A stretch of DNA of 26,043 nt from Isohypsibius dastychi (GCA_034696485.1 JAQIWT010000246.1:1-26043), one strand, 5' to 3'; positions 1 to 10,137 are shown, counted from the stretch's first letter. A program made the numbers and translations. Notes: generated by a model not told the origin, from the sequence alone.

Positions 1-42
<42 letters not shown>
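1..42. repeat. Poly-C homopolymer tract at window start
   Basis: The first 42 bases are all C. A second uninterrupted C run sits at about 24081-24096 and a C-rich run at about 6831-6848. Such runs are G-quadruplex-forming on the opposite strand. They could also mark a contig edge or a homopolymer length error, because this one lies exactly at the window start. Confidence 0.95.
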
Positions 43-43
<1 letters not shown>

Positions 44-2930
44 AGTCACCCAAAAAAAAGGGCTTCCTACGCCACTGACCGGCTCCCCTTATCATTCTGA
101 TAACAACGCTCAACACAGATAAAAGTTGTCGAGACGTGACTGAGACGTGTGGTAATTAACGTTAATTTACATGTTTTACGATTTACGACAAACGTGAAAC
201 ATAGTCTTGTTTTCGTGAGGAAGCTAAATTCATGGAAGAGACTGCATGCACAAGGAGATGTGGCTGGAATGGATGAAGCAAATGCCCAATACAAAACTTA
301 TTTTACAAAGAAGACAAGCTCTCCCCATTGTAATCATCGTGAAACAATTACTACTTTCGGGTGCAGTTAATCTGGTTGGCAATAATTTGTTCAGAGTTTG
401 CTTTTTCTATTGTTTATGGGGCGCTGGGGATTACATACTCTGGAAAGGCATTTTTTAAAAAGACGAATCGTTGCTGATTAAGGTTAGCCGAAGATCGGCA
501 TTTTTAGTTCTTATTCTGTGCGAAACAGTTTTGTGTGGTTAGAACTGCATTTTTATCGCCGCGCATTGAATGGGCATTTCTTGAAAAAATGCACGTTTTC
601 TTATTCTGTGCAGATTGTTTGCAGTAGTCTCAATATTTCTGCAACAATCAGGCAAAATAATCACCCGCGCTGTTTTGTTGCTTGAAGAAAATCCTCCGGG
701 GCGTCGAAAAGTCCCGGTGTTTTGAAGACCCGGTTGCTGTACTTTCATTTTAATAAAAATATATCACTGTCGGATGGACATGCTCGATTGTTAAATAATC
801 CGGTCGAGGTTTTTGACGAGGAAACTGGCCAGTTTATGTTCGAACTACTTATCGTCCGTCGTAAACCGAATCTGTTGAAAAGGCGAGTACCCCTGGTACA
901 AAGAACAAGTCGCGAGCCGGCGTGAAATATGAACTGGATCCCGGTCAGCATGTTTTCACTGTACTACATGGCCCCTCTCATCTCCAAACTCTCCGTCGCC
1001 GTCCAGCGCCAGGTTTTGCACCACGCCACAGACTGCATTAAATTTCAACCGTAGTCACCAAAAAGCAAAGACCGGGAAAAGGTCGCCAAAAGGTTCGCCG
1101 GTTCTCCAGGGTTCCTCGACTTTTTTCAAAACGTTTTATTTTTAGCAGTCTTTTAATGGCACATGCTACGTTTGTAAGCATGGTTCTTAGCTGTCTGGAC
1201 GTCAACGGAAGCGGTGTTCAGGAAGATCACCGCAGGGCGCTCTTGAATAGGAATATTTATTCAGTTGACTGAGCTCTCGAAAGCCAGAACAGAAAACGTG
1301 ATTCTCAGTAGCCATTGATTTCCAATCCCGATCACCGAATCTTGATGCTATATCCTTTCGAATTAGTTTGATGGGATCGCTTTAAGCAGAATAATACGAA
1401 ATTGCTTTCATTGGCGCAGTTGGTCACTTCCGGTTGTGTCAAGCAACCTTCGCCGGTTTTCACAACTGTTATGGGTGTATTGAAGGTTTTGGTTCATACG
1501 GCGATTAGCATTTCGAATGAGATGATGGCGTTGAATTCACCGAGAACGAGTTCCGCAGAATAAAAGAATTGCGGTGGTTGTGTCGGAACCGTATGGAACG
1601 GTCGTTGATGCGAAAGGAATAAAACATCGCGTTGGAAATGAAATCTGGATTGAGGGCAAGTGTTGAGAGAAAAGGGCACTGATGCCTTTTCAAACATCGA
1701 ACTGAACTTGAAGTTTATAGCCAGAACCGGTTTCTTTGACAAAGTTCCGGTATCTCATGAACATAAACATGGTCTTTTTGGTTTGTATCCGGTTTCGTTT
1801 TGTTTGTTTACCTTTTAAATTTTGGCACAATAGCTCCCGTTGTTGAAATTTTTGATTGACAGGATTTCTATTGGTTTGAAGTTTATTTTTTATTATGGTC
1901 CTTAACTCTTAGATGACTGAGAGAGCCTTTTCGGCTCTACTCTTTGGCAAAAAAATCGCTGCGCGCGCACTATGGCAAAATTGAAGATTTCCTCAAAACT
2001 CAGTGCCTCAATTTAGACAAAGAAACTTTTGTCTTTTGAATTTTTGAAATCGGGTGGTAAGTTAATTTTTAAAGTAACCGAGCCGAAAAGGCTCTGTAAA
2101 ATTTGGCCTTGTTTGACTTGAGATAACTCTCTGTAAGAATTTAATAAAATAAATCTGAAAAACACATTTTGTTTGGAATTCAATTTGCTTCCTGATGACA
2201 GTTTTTTTAAAGCTGGTTGCGCAAAACCGTGACAAAAAACACGATTTTAACGGAGATGCCGGATTTTTGGAGATCAGAGGTGTATTTCATGTACGTAGCT
2301 GATCACCGCTCGAAGCAGTCAGACCAAGCAATGGGTGGGCACCGGCTCTTAGTTACTTTTTATGTGACTGCCTATTGGAGAGCGCTTTCGTCTGAACCAA
2401 TAAGACCAAGTAGAGCCGAAAAGGCTCTGGTTAGTCACAATCGGTCAAGAAGTCACTCAGTTACGTACTGAAGAGTTAATGTGGAAATTCGTAATTCGTG
2501 TTTCATACTTGCTGTTAATATTTCATCCAGCTGTGATCGGTTCTCTGATAATTTTTCATACTCGGTCAACAAGTGCAATGATGTTTTCTGATGATATCTG
2601 ATTTCGTTGTAGCGAATGATGATTTTATTTGTTTTTTATTCGAGCTGGATTTTGTATGCATACAAACATCCATGGATCTTTGGAATGGTTTCAAGATGGG
2701 TACCTACACATGTCGCTCCGCCGGCAAAATATCAGTTGATCGTAATCGGTATCATCTTCATATCACTAAATTCTCACCCACCTCAATCTGTTCTACCAGT
2801 TCATTACTGTTCATTTAAGTACACGAATTAAAGGTCACTAAAACTAAAACTTGACTGACTATATTTCCAAACTTGCGCTATTTAAAATTAACAATGTTTT
2901 AATTTAAGTGAACAAGTGGTCTCACAGTAT
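43..2930. other. Gene-poor stretch, no recognisable gene
   Basis: I see no family that I recognise in these 2.9 kb. Open frames are short and overlap on both strands. Two stretches look faintly coding: 722-925 (+), followed in frame after one stop by about 40 more open codons, and 1556-1667 (+), which ends in a stop. Neither has a clear splice framework, so I do not call them genes. The 12-mer CTTATTCTGTGC occurs twice, near 509 and near 600. A hairpin motif repeated three times (1919-1940, about 2080-2098, about 2412-2430) is listed separately. Confidence 0.6.
1906..2435. repeat. Three copies of an AGAGCC-TTTTC-GGCTCT hairpin
   Basis: The self-complementary motif AGAGCCTTTTCGGCTCT is found at about 1922-1938. 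Its reverse complement occurs at about 2082-2096 (first base missing) and at about 2412-2428. The outer two copies are inverted relative to each other and share a little flank (the bases CTACT next to the stem). That makes a roughly 510-bp segment bounded by inverted copies, as in a degenerate MITE-like element. No open frame or target-site duplication was recognised. Confidence 0.55.
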
Positions 2931-3041
2931 ATGGCTGAAGGGAATTCCGTCGAGAAATTTAGTACAATAAAAAAGACTGTTTCGCTTGCAGAAAAATAAT
3001 AAAGTTCATGAAATCAGCTTGAAAATGTTTGTTATTTTCAG

Positions 3042-3305
3042 GTCACTTATGACTCCATGTCAATGAAGCTGAACCCGTGGGATATCCTAGAAGGTCTCGA
3101 AAATTTCCCTCCACTGCCATGGAGTCCCTTCACCGGTATGAAAATCGAGAAGAAACTACTCCAACCAGACTCACGCGCAGGACTACTCACTTGGCACGAT
3201 CATCTCCAACCAAAAGCCATTGAATACTTCCTCGAACCGCCTTCGCTTCCGCCACTTGCTGATGACGAGAAATCCCAAGATGAACCATCGAACGAGTTAC
3301 AGTAG
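3042..3305 (+). CDS. Unrecognised exon-like open frame, Pro/Leu-rich, with frameshifted Ser/Arg tail
   Basis: A consensus acceptor (TTATTTTCAG) ends at about 3041 and opens a frame reading VTYDSMSMKLNPWDILEG onward, to a TAG at 3303-3305. The peptide has an aromatic/proline segment (ENFPPLPWSPF) and an acidic end (PPLADDEKSQDEPSNEL). Directly after the stop, another frame continues for about 70 codons (3302-3511) with coding character: a Ser/Arg/Lys-rich stretch (SSPRSPRSARPKNRKDS), then a less biased end. The simplest reading is a last exon broken by a 1- or 2-base indel near 3300, or a sequence error there. I recognise no family and could not place a confident upstream exon. ATG codons at 3057 and 3063 could alternatively start a short protein. 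Confidence 0.35.
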   Translation, partial: VTYDSMSMKLNPWDILEGLENFPPLPWSPFTGMKIEKKLLQPDSRAGLLTWHDHLQPKAIEYFLEPPSLPPLADDEKSQDEPSNELQ

Positions 3306-3536
3306 AAACCGCGTCCATCGAAACCAGCTCACCGCGAAGTCCTCGCAGCGCTCGTCCGAAGAACCGGAAGGATTCAAATGACGCTTCTACGGCGGCGAGA
3401 AAAACGAGTACTAAAACCACTAACAGACAGCTTTTATCTTCCCTGGTTTCAGTCATAAAATTTGAAACTGAACAACATGCGAAAGCACAAATCCAGCAGT
3501 TTGTAATCTGTTAAAAAACAGTAAAACTCCGCTATT

Positions 3537-3868
3537 GCAGAAGCTGCAAAGCAGGATAACCAACTTCAATAAAAGAACTGAACCGATGAAAATTTCGCAG
3601 AAATCTTCTTTCAATCGAAGATAAACTCCTGCATGAACGAGTCCAGAAAACCCTGGTCCAGTAATTCGATTTCCGCCAGCCCACCGGCTTCCACGCTCTG
3701 TTTCCACTCTTTCACAATTTCGTTCAAGATCACTCTCTCTAATTCTCTCTAATCCAAAATGTTTCGCAAACAAATAAGTATCGGCAAGATCTTCAGCAGG
3801 GGGGTGTTCGTTTATGCAGCTCGTCGGTAATCTGATGCATGGCGTTGGTCAGCTGATATCTTTCAGAT
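3537..3868 (-). pseudogene. 3'-end fragment of a family 1 MATH-BTB gene (P0)
   Basis: On the minus strand this matches the last part of gene A1. It covers ERYQLTNAMHQI, then a frameshift at a run of C (about 3800, in the stretch equivalent to KRTPPAEDLADTYLFAKH), then a second shift before the stretch equivalent to EIVKEWKQSVEAGGLAEIE and the end EFIFD. Homology continues about 80 bases past the stop into 3' flank shared with B1 (the CTGCAAA and AACCGATGAA blocks). The MATH part and most of the BTB domain are absent. It lies immediately downstream of A1 in the same orientation, the same layout as the fragment at 10629-10900 beside B1. It is therefore an old tandem scrap that was co-duplicated. 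Non-functional. Confidence 0.85.
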
Positions 3869-3969
3869 GGCAAAATGGACACTTCCGGCTGACGACGATT
3901 TGCATTCTTAGCGAAAAGCAAGCAGTTTTGCTGTTTTCGTAGCATGTTCAGCTAATTGCCCATGGCGAG

Positions 3970-4060
3970 AAATGAGGAACGGAAATGAAAAAACTGGCAG
4001 TACTGTAGATATGATAAATGTTTAGTCTTTTGCGGAAAATGACTGAACAAAGAAAAAGCC
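3970..4060 (-). pseudogene. Degenerate DONSON last-exon fragment between P0 and A1
   Basis: The stretch with blocks like GAAAAAACTGGCAGTA and GTCTTTTGCGGAAAATGACTG resembles the fragment at 10907-11020 and, more distantly, the start of DONSON exon 7 (14698-14780). It sits between a family 1 scrap and a family 1 gene, exactly as at 10907-11020. The link to DONSON rests on intermediate copies, so the identity is tentative; the repeat relationship to 10907-11020 is firmer. Confidence 0.45.
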
Positions 4061-4280
4061 ATCGGTTTATCATACACAATCAAGAAAACCCACTGAATTC
4101 AAGTTAGAAACGGAAGAAAATTGGATAAAACTTGGGTGCAAGTTTCGAAAGAATGGTTGAAACCAAAAAACGTTATATTTTAAAAAATATAAATCGGGTA
4201 AGCCAATCCATTCAGCATATAGAGCAGCTGCAAAAAAGGAGGCCTAGAATAATTAGCTTACAATTCCGTAACAACTTTCG

Positions 4281-6258
4281 TCAGTCAAAAACGAACTCTT
4301 GCATAAACGATTCCAGAACGTCCTGTCCAAGTTCTTCGATTTCCGCCAGTCCTCCGGCTTCCACGAAACGCTTCCATTCTTTGACGATTTCTTTCAAGAC
4401 CATTTTCTCCAACATGCTGAATCCATAATGTTTTGCGAACAAATAGGTATCAGCGAGATCTTCAGCGAGGGGTGTTCGTTTATACAGCTCGTCGGCGATC
4501 TGATGCATAGCGTTGGTCAGCTGATATCGTTCAGCCGCTACAAACACATCCTTCAACAGAGAACTTGGATGAGTATCCTCTAGACGATTGCCATACACAA
4601 GATGAATAAGTAGCTCGAGAGAATCATGAGCCACGTCTGGGATCGTAATTTTTCCGGATCGGCTTTCTTTGGTATCATGGCGAAACATTGATTTGAAGAA
4701 GTCAGAGGCGCCCATTAAAATGATTTGGTGGACCGGAAATTCTTTCCCGTCGTCGGAAACTAGGCTGGCATCCGTGAAATCGTTAGATAGCCGAAACCTC
4801 GAAATGTTCTGGCAGGTTCTTCCCGGTAAAGTTACAGGATATCCAACAGTCAAATCCACTTTCAACTTGATGTTGTTCAAGTACTGGTAGTAGTTTTCAG
4901 TTTCGCTATCGGCTGACTTGAACCTGTCCGGCAAGCCACCATTAGAATTTACGTAAATAATCAGACGATCTGGATTCTTCTCTAACGATTCGGTCGAGTA
5001 TAGTGATTTTCCGCGATCGTGTTTAAACCTGAAAATAAAGGAGAAATTAACGAACTTTCTCTAGATAATATCTCAAATGCACAAAGAAATTTAAGAATAA
5101 CAGCATACACGATCCGAAAAAGGGACAATTTATAAAGAAAGATAGAAGCACGGAATATATTTCAAAAGTTTTGACCTCTTAGCGGACCAAGGCTCTTCAA
5201 CTGCCGATATTGCCGTGATGTACAGTACATACTATGATGACGCCAGCTAAGACTAAAAGAATGACAAAACTGGGAATTCTACAGTGCAGAAACAAATTTG
5301 ACGGTAAAAAGCCGAGGACGGTGTTACGCAAAATCAATTTTGATATTTCACAGAAAATTCGAGTAAAGTTATAGATTTGATTCAGTACATTGGAGTTCGA
5401 GAACGAATGTAAACATCTGATTTTGATTTTTTTCAATTGTTTTCTGATATTGTTTTGTTCAGAAATCTACATCGTTATTTTTCGCTGAGAACGAAAGCAG
5501 TTCTGGAAAAAAAGATTGTTGTTAAAAACAATTTGGTTTTAGTTCTGATCTTGATACAAAACAGCTCCAGATAGATAAAAAAACAAAGGCCTGTTGAAAA
5601 CAGTTGAAACAATGGACAGAAACTTCAGTGTCCATACACGGATAAAAAAAAGGTTTCAAAAAATAAAATGATAGACCGATAGAAGAACTTTCAAAAGCTG
5701 TTATAAAAATATAAAAAAAGTATAATATAATAATATAATATAATATAATATAATATAATATAATATAATATAATATACTAGTACCAATATAAAAAGGTAT
5801 AATATAATATAATATACAATGTAATAATAATACAACGGTATAATATAATATACCAATATAAAAAGTGAGATATTATCACGCTGTCCAGTAGATGTTTACC
5901 GGCATCGAACATCCATAATCTGCAAAGACGGGGAGCAGGACGGCAGTACCCTAATAATCATGGTGCGCTGATCTTGCATGCAAAGTTGAATGCGCCACAT
6001 ATCAGGTCTCTCAGGCAGTTCCCGAGATACAATGTTGGAGATATGAGGAATTCCCGTGTCGACCATTTGTTTCACAACTTCCTGTTTAAACTGCCATTTC
6101 AGACGGAATACATCAACTCCATATTCTGCGTACGATGACTTTTCGGCAAGACGAAGTTGATCACACAGGTAATAATCGCTGTTGGGATCGATCCGCGGAT
6201 GCTCCCGAGCCGGGCTGAGAATGCGGATTCTAGGACTACGAGAAGATGCTAAAGACAT
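4281..6258 (-). CDS. A1: family 1 MATH-BTB (SPOP-like) protein, two exons
   Basis: Exons are 5900-6258 and 4281-5028, joined by an 871-bp intron (donor GGTAAACATC, acceptor TTTATTTTCAG; phase 2). The product is 368 aa. Residues about 45-195 form a MATH-like region (FRLKWQF, IVSRELPERPDMWRIQL, IKLKVDLTVGY). A BTB/POZ domain follows at about 203-300 (DASLVSDDGKEFPVHQIILM with the conserved His, then LELLIHLVYG), then a BACK-like helical end (LADTYLFAKHYGF, EIVKEWKRF). Proteins of this SPOP/TDPOZ type bind substrates through MATH and CUL3 through BTB, in nucleus or cytoplasm. The start is the MSLASS methionine, conserved in B1 and C1. No frameshift or internal stop was seen, so it looks functional. 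It is divergent from A2. The intron holds the ATAAT microsatellite. Confidence 0.88.
5029..5899 (-). other. Intron of A1 (871 bp)
   Basis: This intron is nearly three times as long as the equivalent 306-bp intron of B1 (11913-12218). The difference is AT-rich, largely the microsatellite and the flank around 5440-5700. A short minus-strand open frame with a hydrophobic stretch (5197-5436) lies here. Nothing supports it as a gene. Confidence 0.8.
5720..5865. repeat. ATAAT pentanucleotide microsatellite
   Basis: About ten head-to-tail TATAA/ATAAT units run through 5720-5776, with decayed units to about 5860 (ACTAGTACCAATATAAAAAGG interruptions). It lies wholly inside the A1 intron and probably explains part of its length. 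Expect high length polymorphism. Confidence 0.9.
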
Positions 6259-6589
6259 GCTATATTTGAAATATGTGGAAGTAGCACCTGCTAAATTTGG
6301 TTTTCAATATCTGATGTACAATATTCTAACGCACGCCGCGGTCCATTCTAACCCATTTTCGCACCCATTTGCCCACCCAGTTGTGGGTAACAAAGCTTCA
6401 TTAGAGCCTTTGCGATTGCGAAACCCCTGATATTTCTTTCAAGACACACATTTTTTGACGTAGCACGTCTCACCCCCTTGAAGTTGATTGATAATTTTGC
6501 TTGATTGACTGATCGATAGCTTGATTGTTATTGATGGATTTCACATACCATACGCAGCGGGAGTCCAAGTGTGTGTCTAGGTTTTAAAC

Positions 6590-6850
6590 TATATGGGACC
6601 CGCTGCAACATATCTTAATATGAGCCCTTATGTGTCTGTTTATGTGGGGCCAAAAACCAAAACTAGTCTGGCCTCAAGGGGCCGGCGCCCAATTCTTCAG
6701 GCCCCATGGGCCCCAAATTGGCCAATTTCGACCAAAAAACGTGTTTTTTGGCTGGTTTCTAAGGTTTTTAGCCGAAAAGATCGTGATTTGCGGCCAAAAA
6801 CTCAAATTTTTTTATTATGGGGCCCGGGCCACCCCCCCCCTCCCCCCCTT
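6590..6850. repeat. GGCC/GGGCCC-rich palindromic patch ending in a C tract
   Basis: Within about 260 bases lie several strong self-complementary words: GGGGCCGGCGCCC, GGCCCCATGGGCCCC, CCAAATTGG and GGGGCCCGGGCC. The patch ends in a C-rich run (6831-6848). Base composition is clearly more GC-rich than the surroundings. Both forward frames are open but differ in composition from the real genes here, and I see no conserved protein. It may be part of a repeat element inserted into the A spacer. Confidence 0.5.
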
Positions 6851-7218
6851 GCCTGAGGAGAGCAAAAGAGACCAGAAGCAGACCTGCGTTGTGGGGATGT
6901 AGCGAAAACTTCTCCGGCATTAATTAGGCATCCACTGCCCTAACGGGTGACGTTAATAGCGCCGCCTCGAATTTTGTCGCACCGCAGAACCTATTACAGT
7001 ACGTTTGGCTGTACAAACCTACAAACCTGCAGGCGCAAGTCAAGCATGGTATAAAATTGGGGGACAATATTCCCGCTGTGGGCACGAAGGAAGCCTGTGG
7101 TTTTCAGGGACTATTTATGATCGCAATAACATTAGCCAGAATGTAGAATGTAACTGAACACACTGAGCGATTTTGACGTCACCAATTCAGGGGGTACTAT
7201 CATAGTCATGCCCATGTT

Positions 7219-7706
7219 TATCCTTCACGGGGGTGTTCAGTGATCATGACTTTAAAATCAACAACAAATCACGCGTGCAAGTAGCCATTCGTTCGAAATG
7301 TGTTTTGGCATACGGATGTGTAGGTCGGACTTCCGACTCGGAGAAATACTGTGCGGATTGCGCACTGCACAAAAGTGGTCACAAACGCGGTGTCCCTACC
7401 TTTAAATCGACCTAAGCGTAACCGCTTGCGTTCGGGCGCAATCCGCTCAATGTTTGGATGAATCGGAAGTTTGACCTACACATCCGTATGCCCAAACACG
7501 ATTTGAATGAATGGCGACTCGCACTGAAATTTCAATGGGATCTCCATGATTTTGATATTTCCGATTTTGCTCATCTCAAACAGATGGCAGCATCGTGTTT
7601 AGCTTGTTGAGAAACCTGGGGACCATCATTTTTGAAATTTTGGGATGAACGCGTGATTTGTTGTTGATTTTCAAGTCATGATCACTGAACACCCCCGTGA
7701 AGGATA
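7219..7706. repeat. Inverted repeat (fold-back) with 58-bp near-perfect arms
   Basis: Bases 7219-7276 are the reverse complement of 7649-7706 with one mismatch by my reading. Inward of these, about 7281-7365 pairs with about 7431-7515 at lower identity. The right side carries roughly 130 bases between its two arm segments that the left lacks. Both arms encode related peptides: left (+) FTGVFSDHDFKINNKSRV, then a Cys-rich AYGCVGRTSDSEKYCADCA; right (-) KYIPQLKDCAKCKGDHADDG, then FTGVFSDHDLKINNKSRV. If transcribed it would form a long hairpin RNA. It looks like a fold-back duplication of a gene or transposon fragment. Confidence 0.8.
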
Positions 7707-7782
7707 GCATAGCACCATCGTCAGCGTGATCGCCTTTGCACTTTGCGCAATCTTTCAATTGTGGAATGTATTTGACGGCCAT
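7233..7782. pseudogene. Cys-rich coding remnants within the inverted repeat
   Basis: The plus-strand frame 7233-7415 (60 aa) and the minus-strand frame 7576-7782 (68 aa) encode the same protein segment in opposite orientation. The minus copy is longer and begins with a CxxC plus His/Asp cluster (DCAKCKGDHADD). A Cys-containing tail (GCVGRTSDS, CADCALHKSGHK) is open only in the plus copy and is interrupted in the minus copy (TAG or TGA, depending on frame). Spaced cysteines suggest a zinc-binding domain, but I cannot assign a family. Both copies are truncated and I regard them as remnants. Confidence 0.45.
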
Positions 7783-7934
7783 GATGCCAGACGAACATAT
7801 TCCGTGGAGTGCAGTGCAGGAATCTTCTTGTCTTCAATGTTGACATTTTTCGTCAATAGATTGGCTGGTTTCTGTTCATTTCGTCCAGTTTGTTCCAGTT
7901 CTGTCACAGTGTTTCAGGTCAAATATTTTCCAAC

Positions 7935-9171
7935 ATGAGCAGTATTTCCCCAATCAGTCTGCACGAGATCTCGGCTTATCCGCACTATGGAGTCGAAACC
8001 TTCAAGTTATTCTGGCGTTTTGACGAAGATCAAATACTAGAGCTCAATGGAAATGATCGTGTTTTCTCATCTGGTATTGTTGGAAGAGAAACACCATCTA
8101 GATCTGGAATGTGGCAGGTCCACATCACTCAAAGCCCCATGAAAGCTGTTAAAAAACCTTACGGGGGTTATTGCCCGAAATCTCCTTCGGCGCTTGTTAG
8201 CCTGGAAGCGATTGACGAACCACAAGTTCGGGTTCTGGAATTCGGATACAGGTTAGTGAAGATTGGTCCTCATGTGGATTAACGAAACTAACACTTGCTA
8301 CCGTAGTTATAAACGCTATATGGAAACGGGCAGCTATGGTTATTCCGGAGTAATTAAACGAAGTAATTCCATCGCTGCTCGATTCAATTTTTATCCTTGC
8401 CCAGGAAGGCGCCAGCGAGAGAATATGTACTTTGACTTGACTGTCGTGGTCGGATATGCGCCGGTAGCGATGTATGGGAACTCATGTGGTACAATCCGGA
8501 CACTACGTGAATCAAATGTCCGAACTGATGCTATGCTGGTTTCTCGAGATGGCCGCGGTATTCCAGTTCACCGCGTTATTATTTCGGCTCAGTCGCAGTT
8601 TTTTTATACTGCGCTTCGTGGAAATGCATCAAATGATCCATCGGAAAAGATCAAGATCATGATGGACGTCGATTTAACTGTTCTGAGTGTTTTTGTCCGT
8701 GTCATTTATGGTGCCTGCTTAGATGAATTGCCCGCGGAGATGCTGCAGAATATATGCGTGGTTGCTGGAAAATATGAAGCCGGATGCATCGAGCAGCAGG
8801 CTAAAAGTACGCTGTTGAAGCGAAAATTGAGACTGGAGGAGCTGGTCAGTTTCTACATCTTCGCAAAACGACACGGTGAAAAAGAACTCCAAACAAAAGC
8901 ACTGAAAAGCATCATCGCCCATCGGGAGAAGTTCTTTATGAACGGAGGGTTGGATGAAATAGGCGGAAGTGATAAAGATGTTTTTGAAGAATTTGCAGAA
9001 GATTTCACGAACGATGTCAGACTGAGTTCCATTTTCAGTGAGTTTTCTGAGGCTGAGCTATTTTCAACTGCTAAAAGTTATGAGAATTTCAAAGATCCAC
9101 TTCATCCGCACTATATGAATAACACTATCGCCTTGTTTTATGGTCCACGTGGTCAGTATGTGCGCTATTGA
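7935..9171 (+). CDS. A2: family 2 MATH-BTB (SPOP-like) protein, two exons
   Basis: Exon 1 is 7935-8251 and exon 2 is 8307-9171, separated by a 55-nt GT-AG intron (GTTAGT to CCGTAG). Splicing removes an in-frame stop and gives 393 aa. A MATH-like half (VETFKLFWRFDED, GRETPSRSGMWQVHI, ENMYFDLTVVVGY) leads into a BTB domain at about residues 177-275 (TDAMLVSRDGRGIPVHRVII, VFVRVIYG). A BACK-like helix set follows (FYIFAKRHGEKELQ), and then a family 2-specific tail ending GPRGQYVRY. The likely role is a CUL3 substrate adaptor. Start MSSISPISLHEI is aligned to B2 and D2. An AATAAA signal lies 20 bases after the stop. Exon 2 has the same length as in B2 (865 nt), so the frame is well conserved and the gene is probably active. 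Confidence 0.88.
8252..8306 (+). other. 55-nt GT-AG intron of A2
   Basis: Donor CAG|GTTAGT and acceptor ACCGTAG|T. The paralogues B2, D2 and C2 have GC at the same donor (CAG|GCTAGT). This is the only GT version in the window. Removal joins TAC AG and T TAT AAA in the correct frame, skipping the stop at 8280-8282. Confidence 0.85.
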
Positions 9172-9190
9172 ACCAAAAAATGAATCAAAT

Positions 9191-9196
9191 AATAAA
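9191..9196 (+). promoter_or_regulatory. Polyadenylation signal AATAAA of A2
   Basis: AATAAA lies 20 bases after the A2 stop. The surrounding ATCAAATAATAAATGCC is shared with B2, where the signal is at 14238-14243. Confidence 0.7.
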
Positions 9197-9344
9197 TGCC
9201 ACTTAACAGATTGACGTTTCAGAACTGCTGTTCAGGTTGAGGGCAGTCACACATGTTTGGTAGGCAGAAAGAACACTAACAATACAGCTACAAACAAAAA
9301 ACAATCAAGCAAAATGAAAAATCCGGAAAACCATACATTCAATT

Positions 9345-9630
9345 TTTTCCGCTGGCATTTGTAAACAATACCGGCGCTATCAAAGTTGGTGGAACGTTGG
9401 TCAGTGGTCCCCCGTCTGGCTGACGTACTTCGTTTTTAATACGAGCTAGGACAAAGTTGACGACATCTTTATCCTACAAGGCTCCCAGTAATTCCGGCTG
9501 ATTGTCGAAAGTCCGATCATTCTGTTCGACTTTAACGCCTCGATGACCTTTGCAACTCGCTTGCATTGTACTCCAATCCAATCCAATCCAGGTGGTGAAC
9601 GAACCATCAATTCCGGAACTTGTGTCCGAA
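9345..9630 (-). pseudogene. DONSON exon 6 pseudogene fragment downstream of A2
   Basis: This minus-strand stretch is homologous to DONSON exon 6 (14823-15114), including the intact acceptor TTTCAG at its 5' end and the conserved end GGPLTNVPPTL. It is broken three ways. There is a GGATT pentanucleotide expansion near 9583-9595 and a one-base deletion near 9537. A CAG-to-TAG nonsense change sits before the stretch equivalent to DKDVARF. The last DONSON exon is missing: sequence jumps at about 9335-9345 from the shared 3' flank of A2 straight into exon 6. It is the counterpart of the B2-DONSON junction. Confidence 0.9.
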
Positions 9631-9639
9631 CTGAAACAT

Positions 9640-10130
9640 AATATTCATAAAAATTAAAATCATTCAGTTTAAAACAGTTCATACAAATAAAAAGTTTAGT
9701 ACATCGAAATATATCTATTCTAAAAAGACTCCGAAAGATACAATTAGCCGTTTGAAAACTGACAACCAAAACTTATTCAATAGAAAATTTTCATTAATAC
9801 AGAGGTCTAAAAATACACTGACAATCGATTTTCATGCTTATGCAACTCGCTTCTGCTACTTACGGCGATCGGAAGCTTTTTGAAATTTATTAGAGATGTA
9901 AACCGCAAAGGTGCTGCACCTGACCGCCAAAACTGAATTTCGTTACGGCTGTGACCTTGAAAGAGTCTATTGTTAAACGTCATTGCGATATGTAAGCCTG
10001 AGGTACCGGGAAACCAGAAATTTGCAATTCTGAGTGAAAAGCATAATAATACGATAATTTGTTGATCGAAACGAAGTTAACATCCTGTAAATTCAAAAAA
10101 AGCCACTTCATTCCACCGGAGACTAACATT
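9640..10130. other. Intergenic DNA, nothing recognised
   Basis: An AT-rich stretch between two DONSON fragments. I find no open frame with coding character and no repeat beyond scattered A runs. Confidence 0.6.
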
Positions 10131-10137
10131 TTCAACT

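Larger units (their letters stand above)
6259..7934. other. Intergenic spacer between A1 and A2, enlarged by insertions
   Basis: The two start codons face away from each other across 1.68 kb. In pair B the same spacer is only 411 bp. The extra DNA contains a GGCC-rich palindromic patch (6590-6850) and a Cys-rich inverted repeat (7219-7706). Any shared promoter should lie close to one or both ATGs. Just before the A2 start, GTGTTTCAG at about 7910-7918 could be a 5'-UTR splice acceptor. I do not see the conserved spacer block found in pairs B and C. Confidence 0.7.

Noticed and set aside
1919-2430. AGAGCC-TTTTC-GGCTCT hairpins as histone mRNA 3' stem-loops
   Set aside because: The stem order is the reverse of the histone consensus (GGCTCT first, AGAGCC last), there is no purine-rich downstream element, and no histone frame is nearby.
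5197-5436. Minus-strand 79-codon frame with a hydrophobic stretch
   Set aside because: It lies entirely inside the A1 intron, has no homologue in the B1 intron and no splice or start context.
6593-6902. Two overlapping plus-strand frames of about 90 codons in the GGCC-rich patch
   Set aside because: Both frames are open only because of composition. They are rich in Pro/Gly/Lys from GGCC and AAAA words, with no conserved motif.
7890-8282. 130-codon single-exon gene ending in GPHVD
   Set aside because: The stop lies inside the 55-nt intron. Splicing joins it in frame to the BTB exon, as in three paralogues, and the true start is the ATG at 7935.
8474-8922. Overlapping frames on both strands inside A2, and the same at 13533-13981 inside B2
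   Set aside because: They are shadows of the conserved BTB exon and appear at homologous places only because the DNA is paralogous.
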